32,092 nucleotides of DNA from NCBI GenBank assembly GCA_030824495.1, contig JAVBXP010000045.1:1-32092 (forward strand). Direction: 5' to 3'. Made by a program: the position numbers and the translations under genes. This DNA comes from a bacterium (GTDB lineage Bacteria > Pseudomonadota > Alphaproteobacteria > Caulobacterales > Caulobacteraceae). Positions within the stretch are counted from its first letter, which is position 1. Every line of letters starts with the position of its first letter. The notes under the pieces were generated by a model. That model was not told where the DNA came from and did not search any database. It saw only the letters and a program-made list of their open reading frames with translations. Shown here piece by piece: positions 16,392 through 24,410 of this stretch.

Positions 16392-17060
16392 ATGGACGAC
16401 CTATTTCATCACGTCGCCGAGTTTATCGCCCGCCATCACGCCTGGGCAGGCGTGATCTTGGGATTGGTGACGCTGCTTGAATCGCTGGTCCTGATCGGCG
16501 CCTTCATTCCGGCGACGGCTCTGATGGTGATGGCGGGCGGCCTGATCGCCGCCGGCGTCCTGGATCCCCTGCAAGTCATCTTCTGGTGTGTGGCCGGCGC
16601 CGTGGTCGGCGACGCCATCTCCTACGAGCTGGGCCGGGGCCTGGGTCCCAAGACCCTGCGCCACGCCGCCTTCCGCGAGCATCGCCGCAAGATCGCCCGC
16701 ACCCGCCTGTTCACCCGCCGCTATGGCGCGGCCTCGATCTTCATCGGCCGTTTCTTCGGCCCGCTGCGGGCGTTCGTGCCGCTGGTGACCGGTCTGCTGG
16801 GCATGCGCCGCCGGACCTTCCAACTGGCCAACACCGTGTCGGCCGTCGTCTGGGTGCTGGTCATCCTCGCCCCCGGCTACTTCGCCGCCAAGGGTCTGGC
16901 CGAGCTTGAAGCACTCAGCGAGGCCGACCTGATCACCGTCCTGATCGCGACCGCCGTGGCCGTCAGCATCGCCGGCTTCGCCGCCTGGCGCATCCTCAAG
17001 GCGCGCATGGCCCGCCAGGAAGCGGCGCTCGCCATGCTCTCGGCGCGCGTCGAGCAGTAG
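16392..17060 (+). CDS. DedA family membrane protein
   Basis: 222 residues with the DedA/SNARE-associated pattern: an N-terminal reentrant helix HHAWAGVILGLVTLLESLVLIGAFIPATALMVMAGGL, the central GAVVGDAISYELGRGLG, then FIGRFFGPLRAFVPLVTGLLGM, the conserved F/GRF-x-G-x-R motif of the family, followed by helices at about 140-160 and 185-205. DedA proteins are inner-membrane proteins, some of which flip polyprenyl or phospholipids and affect membrane potential and drug tolerance. The ATG at 16392 follows AAGGAA. Earlier in-frame starts add unlikely basic residues. A polar C-terminal tail follows the last helix. Confidence 0.93.
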   Translation: MDDLFHHVAEFIARHHAWAGVILGLVTLLESLVLIGAFIPATALMVMAGGLIAAGVLDPLQVIFWCVAGAVVGDAISYELGRGLGPKTLRHAAFREHRRKIARTRLFTRRYGAASIFIGRFFGPLRAFVPLVTGLLGMRRRTFQLANTVSAVVWVLVILAPGYFAAKGLAELEALSEADLITVLIATAVAVSIAGFAAWRILKARMARQEAALAMLSARVEQ

Positions 17061-17151
17061 CGGGCGCTCACCCCGCGCGGCTCGCCTGCCGCTGCGTCCG
17101 GCTTGACGCTACGCTTGCGGAAGCCGAACCTCCCGCGAGGGAGAAACGCCA

Positions 17152-17559
17152 TTGCCTGAAGGCTTCGCAGTACAGTTCGCCGCTTCGTTCGCGGCCGTGG
17201 CCCTGTTGGTAGGCCTGGCCGCCTGGGCCAAGATCGCCAAACCCATGACGCCGCTGAACGACGCCCGCGCGCTAAAACTGCTGGCCGATGAGTTTCCGGG
17301 CCGGACGGTCGAGCAGATCTGGGTCGCTGTCGACGGCCGGGGCGCGCTGGCCAAGTCCGGCGCCGCGGCGCTTGTCCTGTGCGAGGTCGGCGACGGCTAT
17401 GTCGCCCGCCACATTCCCTGGGCCCAGGCGATATCGTCCAGCTTCCGCGACGGCGTCGTGAAACTCGACCTGTCGGACGTGGCCGCGCCCAACGCCCGCA
17501 TCGCATTGCAGAGCTGGCCGCCGTCTTCCACCCCGCCCCAGGACAAGAGAGCGGCGTGA
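17152..17559 (+). CDS. Small membrane-anchored hypothetical protein
   Basis: 135 residues beginning at TTG (17152) after GAGGGAGAAA, with a single hydrophobic anchor at about residues 8-25 (VQFAASFAAVALLVGLAAWA) and a soluble domain with mixed strands and helices. It includes AAALVLCEVGDGYVARHIPW, which looks like a small alpha/beta domain. I do not recognise the family. It overlaps the desaturase start by four bases (GTGA), so the two are probably made in a fixed ratio and may act together. Confidence 0.75.
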   Translation: MPEGFAVQFAASFAAVALLVGLAAWAKIAKPMTPLNDARALKLLADEFPGRTVEQIWVAVDGRGALAKSGAAALVLCEVGDGYVARHIPWAQAISSSFRDGVVKLDLSDVAAPNARIALQSWPPSSTPPQDKRAA

Positions 17560-18488
17560 AACCGGCGTTCGATCCCGTCACCCTGGCGATCCCGTTCTTC
17601 ATCCTGGCGATCATTCTCGAGATCATCCTGACCCGGCTGAAGGTGACGCGGGCGCACTATGAGGCAAAGGACACCATGGCCTCGCTGGCGATGGGCCTGG
17701 GCAGTAATGTCGCGGGCCTGCTGACCGCCGGCGTCGTCGTGGCCGCCACGATCTGGACCTACCAGCACCGGCTGTTCGACATCCCGATGACGGCGATCTG
17801 GGCCTGGGTCGCGCTCTTTCTGCTGGAGGACCTGACCTACTACTGGTTCCACCGGCTCAGCCACGAGCGGCGCTTCTGGTGGGCGGCGCACGTGAACCAC
17901 CACTCGTCCCAGCACTACAATCTATCGACCGCCCTGCGTCAGACCTGGACCGGCGGCCTCGCCGGCACCTGGATCCTCTGGCTGCCGCTGGCCTTGCTGG
18001 GCTTCCCCCCGGCCATGATCGCCATCCAGAAGGGGATCAGCCTCGTCTACCAGTTCTGGATCCATACCGAGGCCGTCCGCCGCACGCCCCGCTGGTTCGA
18101 GGCGGTGTTCAACACCCCCTCCCATCACCGCGTCCACCATGCGCGCAATCCCCGCTACCTGGACCGCAACTACGCCGGCATCCTGATCGTCTGGGACAAG
18201 CTGTTCGGCACCTTCCAAACGGAACTTGACGAGGAGGCCTGCCGCTACGGGATCGTCAAGAATCTCAGCGGCTTCAACGTCCTGCGCGTCGCTTTCCACG
18301 AATGGATCGCCATGGCCGGCGACGTCGCGCGCCACCCCCGTCACGCGCTGGGCTACATGTTCGGCCCGCCAGGCTGGAGCCACGACGCCAGCCGCGACAC
18401 CTCCGCGACCCTACGCGCGCAGTGGGAAGCAGGGCAGGGCGGCGAGCCCGAGCCGCACCAAGCCCCCCGAAAGGCGGCGTCCGCCTGA
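17556..18488 (+). CDS. Sterol desaturase / fatty acid hydroxylase family protein
   Basis: 310 residues with a GTG start overlapping the upstream stop (GTGA), translationally coupled, with AAGAGAG just upstream. Transmembrane helices appear at about 9-25, 50-66, 78-95 and 135-155. The three histidine clusters of the di-iron superfamily are present: H99-R-L-S-H103, H112-V-N-H115-H116 and H190-H191-x-x-H194-H195, with His170 as an additional ligand candidate (FWIHTEAV). These bind two iron atoms and insert oxygen into a lipid. Bacterial members hydroxylate fatty acids, carotenoids, ornithine lipids or sterol-like substrates, so the exact lipid is unknown. The C-terminal tail is polar. Confidence 0.92.
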   Translation: MKPAFDPVTLAIPFFILAIILEIILTRLKVTRAHYEAKDTMASLAMGLGSNVAGLLTAGVVVAATIWTYQHRLFDIPMTAIWAWVALFLLEDLTYYWFHRLSHERRFWWAAHVNHHSSQHYNLSTALRQTWTGGLAGTWILWLPLALLGFPPAMIAIQKGISLVYQFWIHTEAVRRTPRWFEAVFNTPSHHRVHHARNPRYLDRNYAGILIVWDKLFGTFQTELDEEACRYGIVKNLSGFNVLRVAFHEWIAMAGDVARHPRHALGYMFGPPGWSHDASRDTSATLRAQWEAGQGGEPEPHQAPRKAASA

Positions 18489-18495
18489 CGGCCCC

Positions 18496-18816
18496 CTATC
18501 GGCGGCGACGCGAAAGCCGCGCCAGCGCCGCGATCACGGACATGACGCAGAAGAACAACATCGCCGTGACGACGCTCTCGACCGACACGTTGCGGGCCAG
18601 GGACAGCGCCAACGGTTCCTGGGCGACCGCGCCGGCCTGGAGGATCGAGGGCGCGTGGCGATCAATCAGGGTCAGGATCGCGATATAGACCGGCGCCGAC
18701 AGCATCGCGACGAACAACCACGACAAGACCCAAGACTTCGCAACGCCCAGATGATCGCGTCGCGCGACAGGCGGCGGGGGCGTTTCAGCGGGCGCGGGGC
18801 TGGCTTCGTTGGTCAT
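18496..18816 (-). CDS. Small two-helix membrane protein, hypothetical
   Basis: 106 residues: a proline-rich cytoplasmic or periplasmic N-terminus (residues 1-22), two hydrophobic helices (about 28-50 and 80-99) and a basic RLSRRRR end, which places the C-terminus inside by the positive-inside rule. No family is recognised. It is convergent with the desaturase gene, 7 bp between the stops. The ATG at 18814-18816 has no strong ribosome-binding site. The clear membrane topology is the main evidence that it is real. Confidence 0.6.
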   Translation of the reverse strand: MTNEASPAPAETPPPPVARRDHLGVAKSWVLSWLFVAMLSAPVYIAILTLIDRHAPSILQAGAVAQEPLALSLARNVSVESVVTAMLFFCVMSVIAALARLSRRRR

Positions 18817-18885
18817 CGAGCCAAGCTACCGAATCCCGCCCAACTCGGCCGTTCACAATTCGTCTCCTGCCAGCGCCGTCCCATT

Positions 18886-18903
18886 CCTCTTCCTCGGGAG
18901 AGG
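18886..18903 (-). terminator. Weak hairpin after the arsenic operon
   Basis: CCTCTTCCTCGGGAGAGG can fold as a short stem (CCTCT against AGAGG, with possible extension through G-T pairs). It lies 22 bp after the acr3 stop. No U-tract follows, so it is a weak candidate. Confidence 0.3.
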
Positions 18904-18925
18904 CAAGGTGAGCGGCGTGCGCCCG

Positions 18926-19993
18926 CTAGCGCACCGCCCGGCCGCGCTCGTACCAATCCTTGGTGCGGTTCACGATAGCTACGACCGAGAGCATCACCGG
19001 CACCTCGATCAGGACGCCGACGACGGTGGCGAGCGCCGCCCCGGACTTGAATCCGAACAGGCTGATGGCTGCGGCCACCGCGAGCTCGAAGAAGTTGCTG
19101 GCGCCGATCAAGGCCGAAGGGCCAGCTACGCAGTGCGCTTCGCCTGCGGCCCGGTTTAGCAGGTAGGCCAAGCCTGAATTGAAATAGACCTGTATCAGGA
19201 TCGGGACCGCCAGCATGGCGATGATCGCCGGTTGGGCGACGATCTGCTCTCCCTGAAAGCCAAACAGCAGCACAAGTGTGGCGAGCAGGGCGGCGAGCGA
19301 CAGCGGTGATATCCGCGCCAGGACGCGTTCGAACCGCTGATCTCCCCCACGCCGCAACAGCACCGATCGCAGCACCTGCGCCAGGATGACTGGGACGACG
19401 ATATAGAGTCCGACCGACAGCAGGAGCGTCTCCCACGGCACGGTGATCGCCGACAGCCCCAGCAGAAGGCCGACAATCGGCGCAAAGGCGACCACCATGA
19501 TCGCGTCGTTGAGCGCAACCTGGCTGAGCGTGAAATTCGGCTCACCCCTGGTCAGGTTACTCCAGACGAAGACCATCGCCGTGCACGGCGCTGCGGCCAG
19601 GATGATGAGGCCGGCGATGTAGCTGTTGATCTCATCGGCTGGCAGGTGCGGCCGGAACAGATACCCGATGAAGAAGGCCGCCAGCGCCGCCATCGAAAAG
19701 GGCTTCACCGCCCAGTTGATGAACAGGGTGACGCCGATCCCGCGCCAATGGCGGCCCACGGCGCGCAGGGCGCCGAAGTCCACCTTCATCAGCATCGGGA
19801 TGATCATCAACCAGATCAGCACAGCCATCGGCAGGTTTACCTTGGCGATCTCGGCCGAGCCGATCGCCTGGAAAGCGCTGGGGAAGAGTTGGCCAAGGCC
19901 GATCCCAACAACGATGCACAGCGCGACCCACAGGGTCAGGTAGCGCTCGAAGATTGGCATCGGTGCAGGCTGGGCGAGGTCGCTCGCGCTCAT
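18926..19993 (-). CDS. acr3: Acr3-type arsenite efflux permease
   Basis: 355 residues with about ten transmembrane helices and the Acr3 hallmark LIILAAAPCTAMVFVWSNL at about 129-147, where Cys137 corresponds to the conserved cysteine required for arsenite transport. Late in the protein, VGVLIEVPVMLSVV carries the conserved acidic residue of the penultimate helix. The protein exports As(III) across the inner membrane using the proton gradient. Its ATG overlaps the arsC stop by four bases (ATGA), so the two are coupled: the reductase product goes directly to the exporter. This is the Acr3 group, not the ArsB family with 12 helices. Third gene in arsR-arsC-acr3. Confidence 0.95.
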   Translation of the reverse strand: MSASDLAQPAPMPIFERYLTLWVALCIVVGIGLGQLFPSAFQAIGSAEIAKVNLPMAVLIWLMIIPMLMKVDFGALRAVGRHWRGIGVTLFINWAVKPFSMAALAAFFIGYLFRPHLPADEINSYIAGLIILAAAPCTAMVFVWSNLTRGEPNFTLSQVALNDAIMVVAFAPIVGLLLGLSAITVPWETLLLSVGLYIVVPVILAQVLRSVLLRRGGDQRFERVLARISPLSLAALLATLVLLFGFQGEQIVAQPAIIAMLAVPILIQVYFNSGLAYLLNRAAGEAHCVAGPSALIGASNFFELAVAAAISLFGFKSGAALATVVGVLIEVPVMLSVVAIVNRTKDWYERGRAVR

Positions 19994-20505
19994 GACGCGC
20001 CTTGAGCCGCTTCAGCATCCTCGTGAATTTCGCGAAGCTTCGTTTGCAGCGAAAGCTGGTCGATGGTGTCCAGCGGCAGGCTCAGGAGCAGGCGGATGCG
20101 CGTTCCGAGCTGCCGGGCGGCCTCGGCGAAAGCGGCCGCTATCTCGGCGTCGGTCCCTTCGGCGGCCGCCGGGTCAGGAATGCCCCAGTGGGCGGTGGTC
20201 GGTTGGCCCGGCCAAACCGGGCAGACCTCGCCGGCGGCGTTGTCGCAGACGGTGATGACGAAATCCAAGGGCGGCGCGCCAGGCTTTGCGAACTCGTCCC
20301 ACGCCTTGGAGCGGAAGTCCTCAGCCTCGAAGCCCAAAGCCTGGACAAGCGACAGGGCGTGCGGGTGGACCTGCCCCTTCGGCATGGAGCCGGCGGAATA
20401 GGCTCTAAAGCGGCCGCCGCCTTCCTTGTTCATCAACGCCTCGGCGATGATCGAGCGCGCCGAGTTGCCGGTGCAAAGGAATAGGACGTTGTAAGATTTA
20501 GGCAC
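19990..20505 (-). CDS. arsC: Arsenate reductase (low-molecular-weight phosphatase type)
   Basis: 171 residues with the P-loop CTGNSARS at 11-18 (catalytic Cys11), and Cys87 and Cys95 in VCDNAAGEVCPVWPG, followed by GIPDPA with the likely general acid Asp111. This arrangement is that of the thioredoxin-coupled ArsC class, which reduces arsenate to arsenite through a cysteine cascade. The extended C-terminal tail (about residues 140-171) is longer than in the staphylococcal enzyme. It follows arsR by 12 bp and overlaps acr3 by 4 bp. Reduced arsenite is then exported by Acr3. Confidence 0.95.
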   Translation of the reverse strand: MPKSYNVLFLCTGNSARSIIAEALMNKEGGGRFRAYSAGSMPKGQVHPHALSLVQALGFEAEDFRSKAWDEFAKPGAPPLDFVITVCDNAAGEVCPVWPGQPTTAHWGIPDPAAAEGTDAEIAAAFAEAARQLGTRIRLLLSLPLDTIDQLSLQTKLREIHEDAEAAQGAS

Positions 20506-20517
20506 GTGGATCTTCCT

Positions 20518-20850
20518 TCAGCAGCAGGGGCTGGCGACCTTCATCAGCGGGGCGCAGATCTCGGGCGAGCCGCCGCAGCAGTCCTCGACTAGGAAACCCA
20601 GCAGATCGCGCATGGCGTCGTACTGGGCGCGGTAGACGATGGAGCGTCCGTCGCGCTGCGACGTGATCAGGCCGGCGTGGCTCAAGATGTTCAGATTGGC
20701 CGACAAGGTGTTGGGCAGCATGTCCAGGCGGCGGGCTAGTTCCCCGGCCGCCAGGCCGTCGCTGCCGGCCTGCACCAGCAATCGGAACGCGGCGAGACGT
20801 CCCTCGTGGGCGAGGGCGGCCAGGCTTGCGACGGCGCTTTTTGTTTCCAT
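20518..20850 (-). CDS. arsR: ArsR arsenite-responsive repressor
   Basis: 110 residues with an ArsR winged helix (ALAHEGRLAAFRLLVQAG at about 12-29, LPNTLSANLNILSHAGLI at about 45-62). It lacks the classical ELCVC metal site in the recognition region. Instead cysteines lie at the C-terminus: Cys91-Cys92, Cys99 and Cys109-Cys110. This recalls the Acidithiobacillus ArsR, whose arsenite site is formed by a C-terminal cysteine pair and a third cysteine. The final Cys-Cys adds two more possible ligands. It should repress arsR-arsC-acr3 and probably the divergent arsH until As(III) binds. The ATG lies within the operator inverted repeat. Confidence 0.94.
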   Translation of the reverse strand: METKSAVASLAALAHEGRLAAFRLLVQAGSDGLAAGELARRLDMLPNTLSANLNILSHAGLITSQRDGRSIVYRAQYDAMRDLLGFLVEDCCGGSPEICAPLMKVASPCC

Positions 20851-20873
20851 ATTTCCAGCATAATCGAAATATG
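20848..20873. promoter_or_regulatory. Putative ArsR operator between arsR and arsH
   Basis: CATATTTC (20848-20855) and GAAATATG (20866-20873) form a perfect 8-bp inverted repeat, with 10 bp between the arms. The left arm contains the arsR start codon. The gap between the divergent genes is 58 bp, so both promoters must overlap this site, and one repressor dimer could block both. I cannot place the -10 and -35 hexamers with confidence. On the minus strand TATGCT or TATTTC are possible -10 elements. Confidence 0.6.
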
Positions 20874-20908
20874 TAACGGTTGGAAGACACCAAGCCAGTG
20901 AGAGCCTC

Positions 20909-21628
20909 GTGACCGATTTCCCCGCCCTTAGCCCTGAGTTCCTTCAACGCCCCGATGCTGGCCAACTGGAGCCCCGGGAGTTGGCTGATCACCCGCCTCG
21001 GATCTTGCTGCTCTACGGCTCCCTGCGGGAACGCTCGTTCAGCCGCCTCCTGACTGAAGAGGCCGCGCGCATCCTGAGTGCGCTGGGGTGCGAGACCCGG
21101 ATCTTCGATCCGCGTGATTTGCCGTTGCCGGATGGCGCGGGCGCCGACCATCCGAAGGTCAAGGAACTGCGCGAACTCTCACTTTGGTCCGAGGGCCAGG
21201 TGTGGTGCAGCCCCGAACGCCACGGCGCGATCACCGGCGTCATGAAGAGCCAGATCGACTGGATTCCCTTGGAGATGGGCAGCGTGCGCCCGACCCAGGG
21301 ACGGACCTTGGCGGTCATGCAGGTCAGCGGCGGATCCCAATCGTTCAACGCCGTCAACACCCTGCGCCTGCTCGGCCGTTGGATGCGGATGATCACCATC
21401 CCCAATCAGTCGTCGGTCGCCATGGCCTGGAAGGAGTTCGGCGACGACGACCGGATGAGGCCGTCGTCCTATTACGACCGCGTCGTCGACGTCATGGAGG
21501 AACTGGTCAAGTTCACGCTGCTGACCCGCGGCCGCGCCGACTATCTGGTCGATCGCTACAGCGAGCGGAAAGCCGCTGGCGCGACCTCGCCCGTCGAGCA
21601 CTTGGTCAAACAGGCGATGCGGTCTTGA
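20909..21628 (+). CDS. arsH: ArsH NADPH-dependent FMN reductase/organoarsenical oxidase
   Basis: 239 residues, a flavodoxin-like fold with the FMN phosphate loop [10 protein letters not shown] (about 37-46) and the ArsH signature [22 protein letters not shown] (about 100-121), then [25 protein letters not shown]. ArsH proteins reduce FMN or oxygen using NADPH and oxidise trivalent methylarsenicals to less toxic pentavalent forms. It starts at a GTG, divergent from arsR, with the shared operator between. It is a single-gene transcript, convergent with the P450 gene. Confidence 0.95.
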   Translation: MTDFPALSPEFLQRPDAGQLEPRELADHPPRILLLYGSLRERSFSRLLTEEAARILSALGCETRIFDPRDLPLPDGAGADHPKVKELRELSLWSEGQVWCSPERHGAITGVMKSQIDWIPLEMGSVRPTQGRTLAVMQVSGGSQSFNAVNTLRLLGRWMRMITIPNQSSVAMAWKEFGDDDRMRPSSYYDRVVDVMEELVKFTLLTRGRADYLVDRYSERKAAGATSPVEHLVKQAMRS

Positions 21629-21638
21629 GGCTCATTTT

Positions 21639-22844
21639 TCACCCCTGAACCGACAACGCCTCCATGCCCCGGAAGAAGGGTAGGGCGCGCCAGGTCGGCT
21701 CGTCGCCGGCCAGGTGCAGATCGGGGAAGCGTTCGAACAGCTTCACCAGCGCGCGGCGGGCCTCGATCCGCGCCAGGGGCGCGCCGATGCAGATGTGGCT
21801 GCCCCCGCCAAAGGCGACGTGGGGGACGTGCTTGCGGGTAATGTCGAACCGGTCGGGGTCCTCGAACACGTCGGGGTCGCGGTTGGCCGCATGCAGCGAG
21901 GTGATCACCGACTGATGGGGCGCCATCGGGCAGCCGCCGACCTCTCGTGGCTCGGAGATCACCCGGTTGGTGATCGCCACCGGGGATTCAAAGCGCAAGA
22001 TCTCTTCAATGGCGGCGCCGGCCAGGCTGGGATCGGCCTTCAGCTTGGCCAGTTCCTCGGGATGGTTCAGCAGCAGCCAGACGCCGTTGCCGATCAGGTC
22101 GGTGGTGGTCAGGTTGCCGCCGATCAGCAGGGCCGAGAGATTGACCCGGATCTCGCCGTCAGACAGCGGGGCGCCACCGGCCTGCAGCGCGACCATATCG
22201 CTGATCAGGTCGTCTTGCGGCGCCAGGCGCCGGGCCGCCATCAGGTCGGTGAAATAGGCCGTCAGCATGCCAGAGCCCCACTCCATGCGCTGCGTCTCTT
22301 CAGGCGTGCGCAGCGGGTTGAGGCCGAGGATCGAGGCTTCCGACCATTCGCGGAATTCCCGCATCCGTTCCGGCTCGACCCCCAGGATCTTAGCGATGGC
22401 CAGGATCGGGATCGGAATGGCGAGATCGGCGATCAGGTCGAATGGCGCGTCGGCGGGGGCCTCGTCGATCACCTTGTCGATGATCGCCTCGATCTGCGGC
22501 TTCATCGCCGTGATCCGCGCATAGAAGGTCTTGGCGAGCGGCAGGCGGACGCGGGAGTGGTCGGGCTCGTCCAGCGACAGGATGCTGTCGATGCGGTCGC
22601 TTTCGTCGTCGCGGTCCATGCGCCGCAGCAGGGATCCTTCCTCGGCATTGATCCAGTGGCGCCAAAGAGTGCGGTCGTTCACCGTCTCGCGGACGTTGTC
22701 GTAGCTGGTCAGGAACCAGGTCTTGACCGGCTCGTCACGAAAGACCGGGCACTGCTCGCGCATCTCCTTCAACCGCTCGTGGGGGCTTACCCGGGCCACC
22801 GGATCGAAGGCCGAAGTCCCGACTATGCTGTGCGGCTGGGTCAT
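21639..22844 (-). CDS. Cytochrome P450
   Basis: 401 residues, a soluble bacterial class I P450. The ExxR motif is E281-I-L-R284, and the heme loop F345-GGGSHIC352-IG has Cys352 as the thiolate ligand. The I-helix segment reads LLIGGNLTTTDLIGNG: aligned to the usual A-G-x-(D/E)-T-T, it has Gly-Gly-Asn-Leu245-Thr-Thr, so the acidic residue before the threonine is a leucine. Electrons must come from a ferredoxin and reductase encoded elsewhere. The substrate is unknown. GGGAG lies before the ATG. The gene is downstream of the NadQ-like operon, about 93 bp away, with its own leader. Confidence 0.94.
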   Translation of the reverse strand: MTQPHSIVGTSAFDPVARVSPHERLKEMREQCPVFRDEPVKTWFLTSYDNVRETVNDRTLWRHWINAEEGSLLRRMDRDDESDRIDSILSLDEPDHSRVRLPLAKTFYARITAMKPQIEAIIDKVIDEAPADAPFDLIADLAIPIPILAIAKILGVEPERMREFREWSEASILGLNPLRTPEETQRMEWGSGMLTAYFTDLMAARRLAPQDDLISDMVALQAGGAPLSDGEIRVNLSALLIGGNLTTTDLIGNGVWLLLNHPEELAKLKADPSLAGAAIEEILRFESPVAITNRVISEPREVGGCPMAPHQSVITSLHAANRDPDVFEDPDRFDITRKHVPHVAFGGGSHICIGAPLARIEARRALVKLFERFPDLHLAGDEPTWRALPFFRGMEALSVQG

Positions 22845-22937
22845 GACGCGTCTCCCTGGTACTTTTGCCGGGATAGTGCGCTCGTTTGCCGAAATGGAAA
22901 GCCGAAAGGGGCGGTTTCCCTTGCGGCATAAGGGATT

Positions 22938-23894
22938 TTAATCGCGAAGCAGGGGGAGGGACAGGCCCGAAACCGGCCGTGCATTGAGGATTTCGCGGCG
23001 GAAGCGGAACAGCTCGGCGGGCCGCCCGCCGGTTTCGGAATCCACGCGGCCCAGGCCCTCGACCAGTTCAGCCCGCTCCAGGGCGCGGCGGAAATTCTGC
23101 TTGTGCAGCGGCACCCCGGCGATCGCCTCGGCGGCCCTTTGCAGCGCCGACAGGGTGAAGGCCTCGGGCATCAGTTCGAACACCACCGGCCGGTACTTCA
23201 GCTTGCCGCGCAGCCGCGAGAGGGCGGTGGCCAGGATCCGGCGGTGGTCGGAAATCATCGGCTCGCCCAGCGCCGCGGCCAGGGCCGGCGAGGCGCGGGT
23301 CGGCGCCTCGGCACGGTCGCGCGCGGCTTCAGAGGCCAGGCCTGCCTCGTAGAGCAGCTCGTAGCGCTCCAGCACGCGCTCCTCGTTCCACGGCGCGCCG
23401 TCCAGGGCGAACAGCAGGCGGGCGCGCGACAGCTTCTCGACGCTGCCGTCCGCCCAGCAGCGCAGGGCCGGCTCGATCGCGTCCACCGCGTCCGGGCGGC
23501 CCTCGCGCCAATCCTCATAGGGGAAGAACCGCAACCAGCTCGCCCAGGCGGTGTCGGGGGCGGTGGTGTCCACGGCGCTGGGCGTCAGCGCCAGATAGCC
23601 GACCGACAGGACGCGGGCCGCGCCCAGCTCCTTGCCCATGTCGGCCAGCGGGGCGTCGCGGCCCTTGTCGCCGAATGTGTAGAGCTGCTCGACATATCCC
23701 AGGTCGAAGCGGGTCTGGGCGGTCACGAAGGCCCGCAGCGCCAGTTCGAATGTCCGGTGGCCGTCGGGATCGAAGGGGCCGAAGGGCAGGCTGGCCGGCT
23801 CGCTTTCCGGGCGAACGATCAGCACCACGGCCTCGCCGTCGCGGATGGCCACCACCACGGCGGACAGTCCGATCACGACGGCGGCTGGATCCAT
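22938..23894 (-). CDS. NrtR/NadQ-type regulator: degenerate Nudix domain plus winged helix
   Basis: 318 residues. The N-terminal part (about 1-150) has the Nudix-like strands and the landmarks VEQLYTFGDKGRD (68-80) and LSVGYLAL of NAD-metabolism regulators. The Nudix box is degenerate: where a catalytic RExxEE should be, the sequence is ELALRAFVTAQT. The C-terminal part (about 240-318) is the winged-helix domain of NrtR-like proteins (LMPEAFTLSALQRAAEAIAGVPLHKQNFRRALE, ending GGRPAELFRFR). Such proteins bind a NAD-derived ligand and repress NAD-synthesis or salvage genes. In Alphaproteobacteria the long form is called NadQ. The target genes are not in view. Its ATG overlaps the upstream phosphatase stop by one base (TGATG). 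Confidence 0.82.
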   Translation of the reverse strand: MDPAAVVIGLSAVVVAIRDGEAVVLIVRPESEPASLPFGPFDPDGHRTFELALRAFVTAQTRFDLGYVEQLYTFGDKGRDAPLADMGKELGAARVLSVGYLALTPSAVDTTAPDTAWASWLRFFPYEDWREGRPDAVDAIEPALRCWADGSVEKLSRARLLFALDGAPWNEERVLERYELLYEAGLASEAARDRAEAPTRASPALAAALGEPMISDHRRILATALSRLRGKLKYRPVVFELMPEAFTLSALQRAAEAIAGVPLHKQNFRRALERAELVEGLGRVDSETGGRPAELFRFRREILNARPVSGLSLPLLRD

Positions 23895-24406
23895 CAGTAG
23901 CGGACCGCGAAGTCGAAGGGCACGCCGACACCGGAATACTCATAGTCGCCCATCGCCTCGACGGCGTCGACCATTCGGCCCCGCCGGCCCAGGACGTCGT
24001 CAGCCAGGGCCACGATGCGGCGGTTGGGATAGGCGTGCTTGGCGGCCTGGCGCATGGTCAGGGCGATGGCGCGTTCGTCGACCTCGGGGTTGCGGTCGCA
24101 GGCCAGGACGAAGGCGCTGGCGCTGGAGCGGCTGATCCCGGCCCAGCAATGGACGATCATCGGGGCGGTCTCATCCCAGGTGGCGCCAAAGGCCAGCAGG
24201 TCGCGGACGAGCCTTTCGCTGGGCAAGATCAGGCCGTCCATTGGCTCGGCGATGTCGTTGACCGAGAGTTTCAGGTGGCGCTCGGGCGACATGCCCTTTG
24301 GCGTCGCGATCATGCTGGCGGAGTCCAGCAAGGTGATGACGTGGGAGGGCGCCCGCGCGGCGATCAGCCCGGGCACCTCGGCCAATCCGCAGACAATCAG
24401 GGTCAT
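23894..24406 (-). CDS. Protein tyrosine phosphatase-like protein
   Basis: 170 residues with the phosphatase P-loop HCWAGISRS at 86-94, i.e. Cys87-x5-Arg93, and a plausible general-acid loop at about 48-55 (SVNDIAEPMDG). It resembles the small family of predicted bacterial tyrosine phosphatases with the N-terminus MTLIVCGLAEVPGLIAARAPSHVI. It could remove phosphate from phosphotyrosine or from small phosphorylated compounds. Four bases separate it from the upstream HD gene, and it overlaps the regulator gene by one base, so the three are surely an operon. The actual substrate is not known. The neighbours suggest nucleotide or NAD metabolism. Confidence 0.85.
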   Translation of the reverse strand: MTLIVCGLAEVPGLIAARAPSHVITLLDSASMIATPKGMSPERHLKLSVNDIAEPMDGLILPSERLVRDLLAFGATWDETAPMIVHCWAGISRSSASAFVLACDRNPEVDERAIALTMRQAAKHAYPNRRIVALADDVLGRRGRMVDAVEAMGDYEYSGVGVPFDFAVRY

Positions 24407-24410
24407 TCAG

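Noticed and set aside
16002..16393. Overlapping short minus-strand frames upstream of DedA
   Set aside because: They overlap in different frames, have no ribosome-binding site and no recognisable protein features.
21714..22931. Long plus-strand open frame opposite the P450 gene
   Set aside because: Its content mirrors the antisense of a well-supported gene (rich in R, Q, D, G and H), and no family is recognisable.
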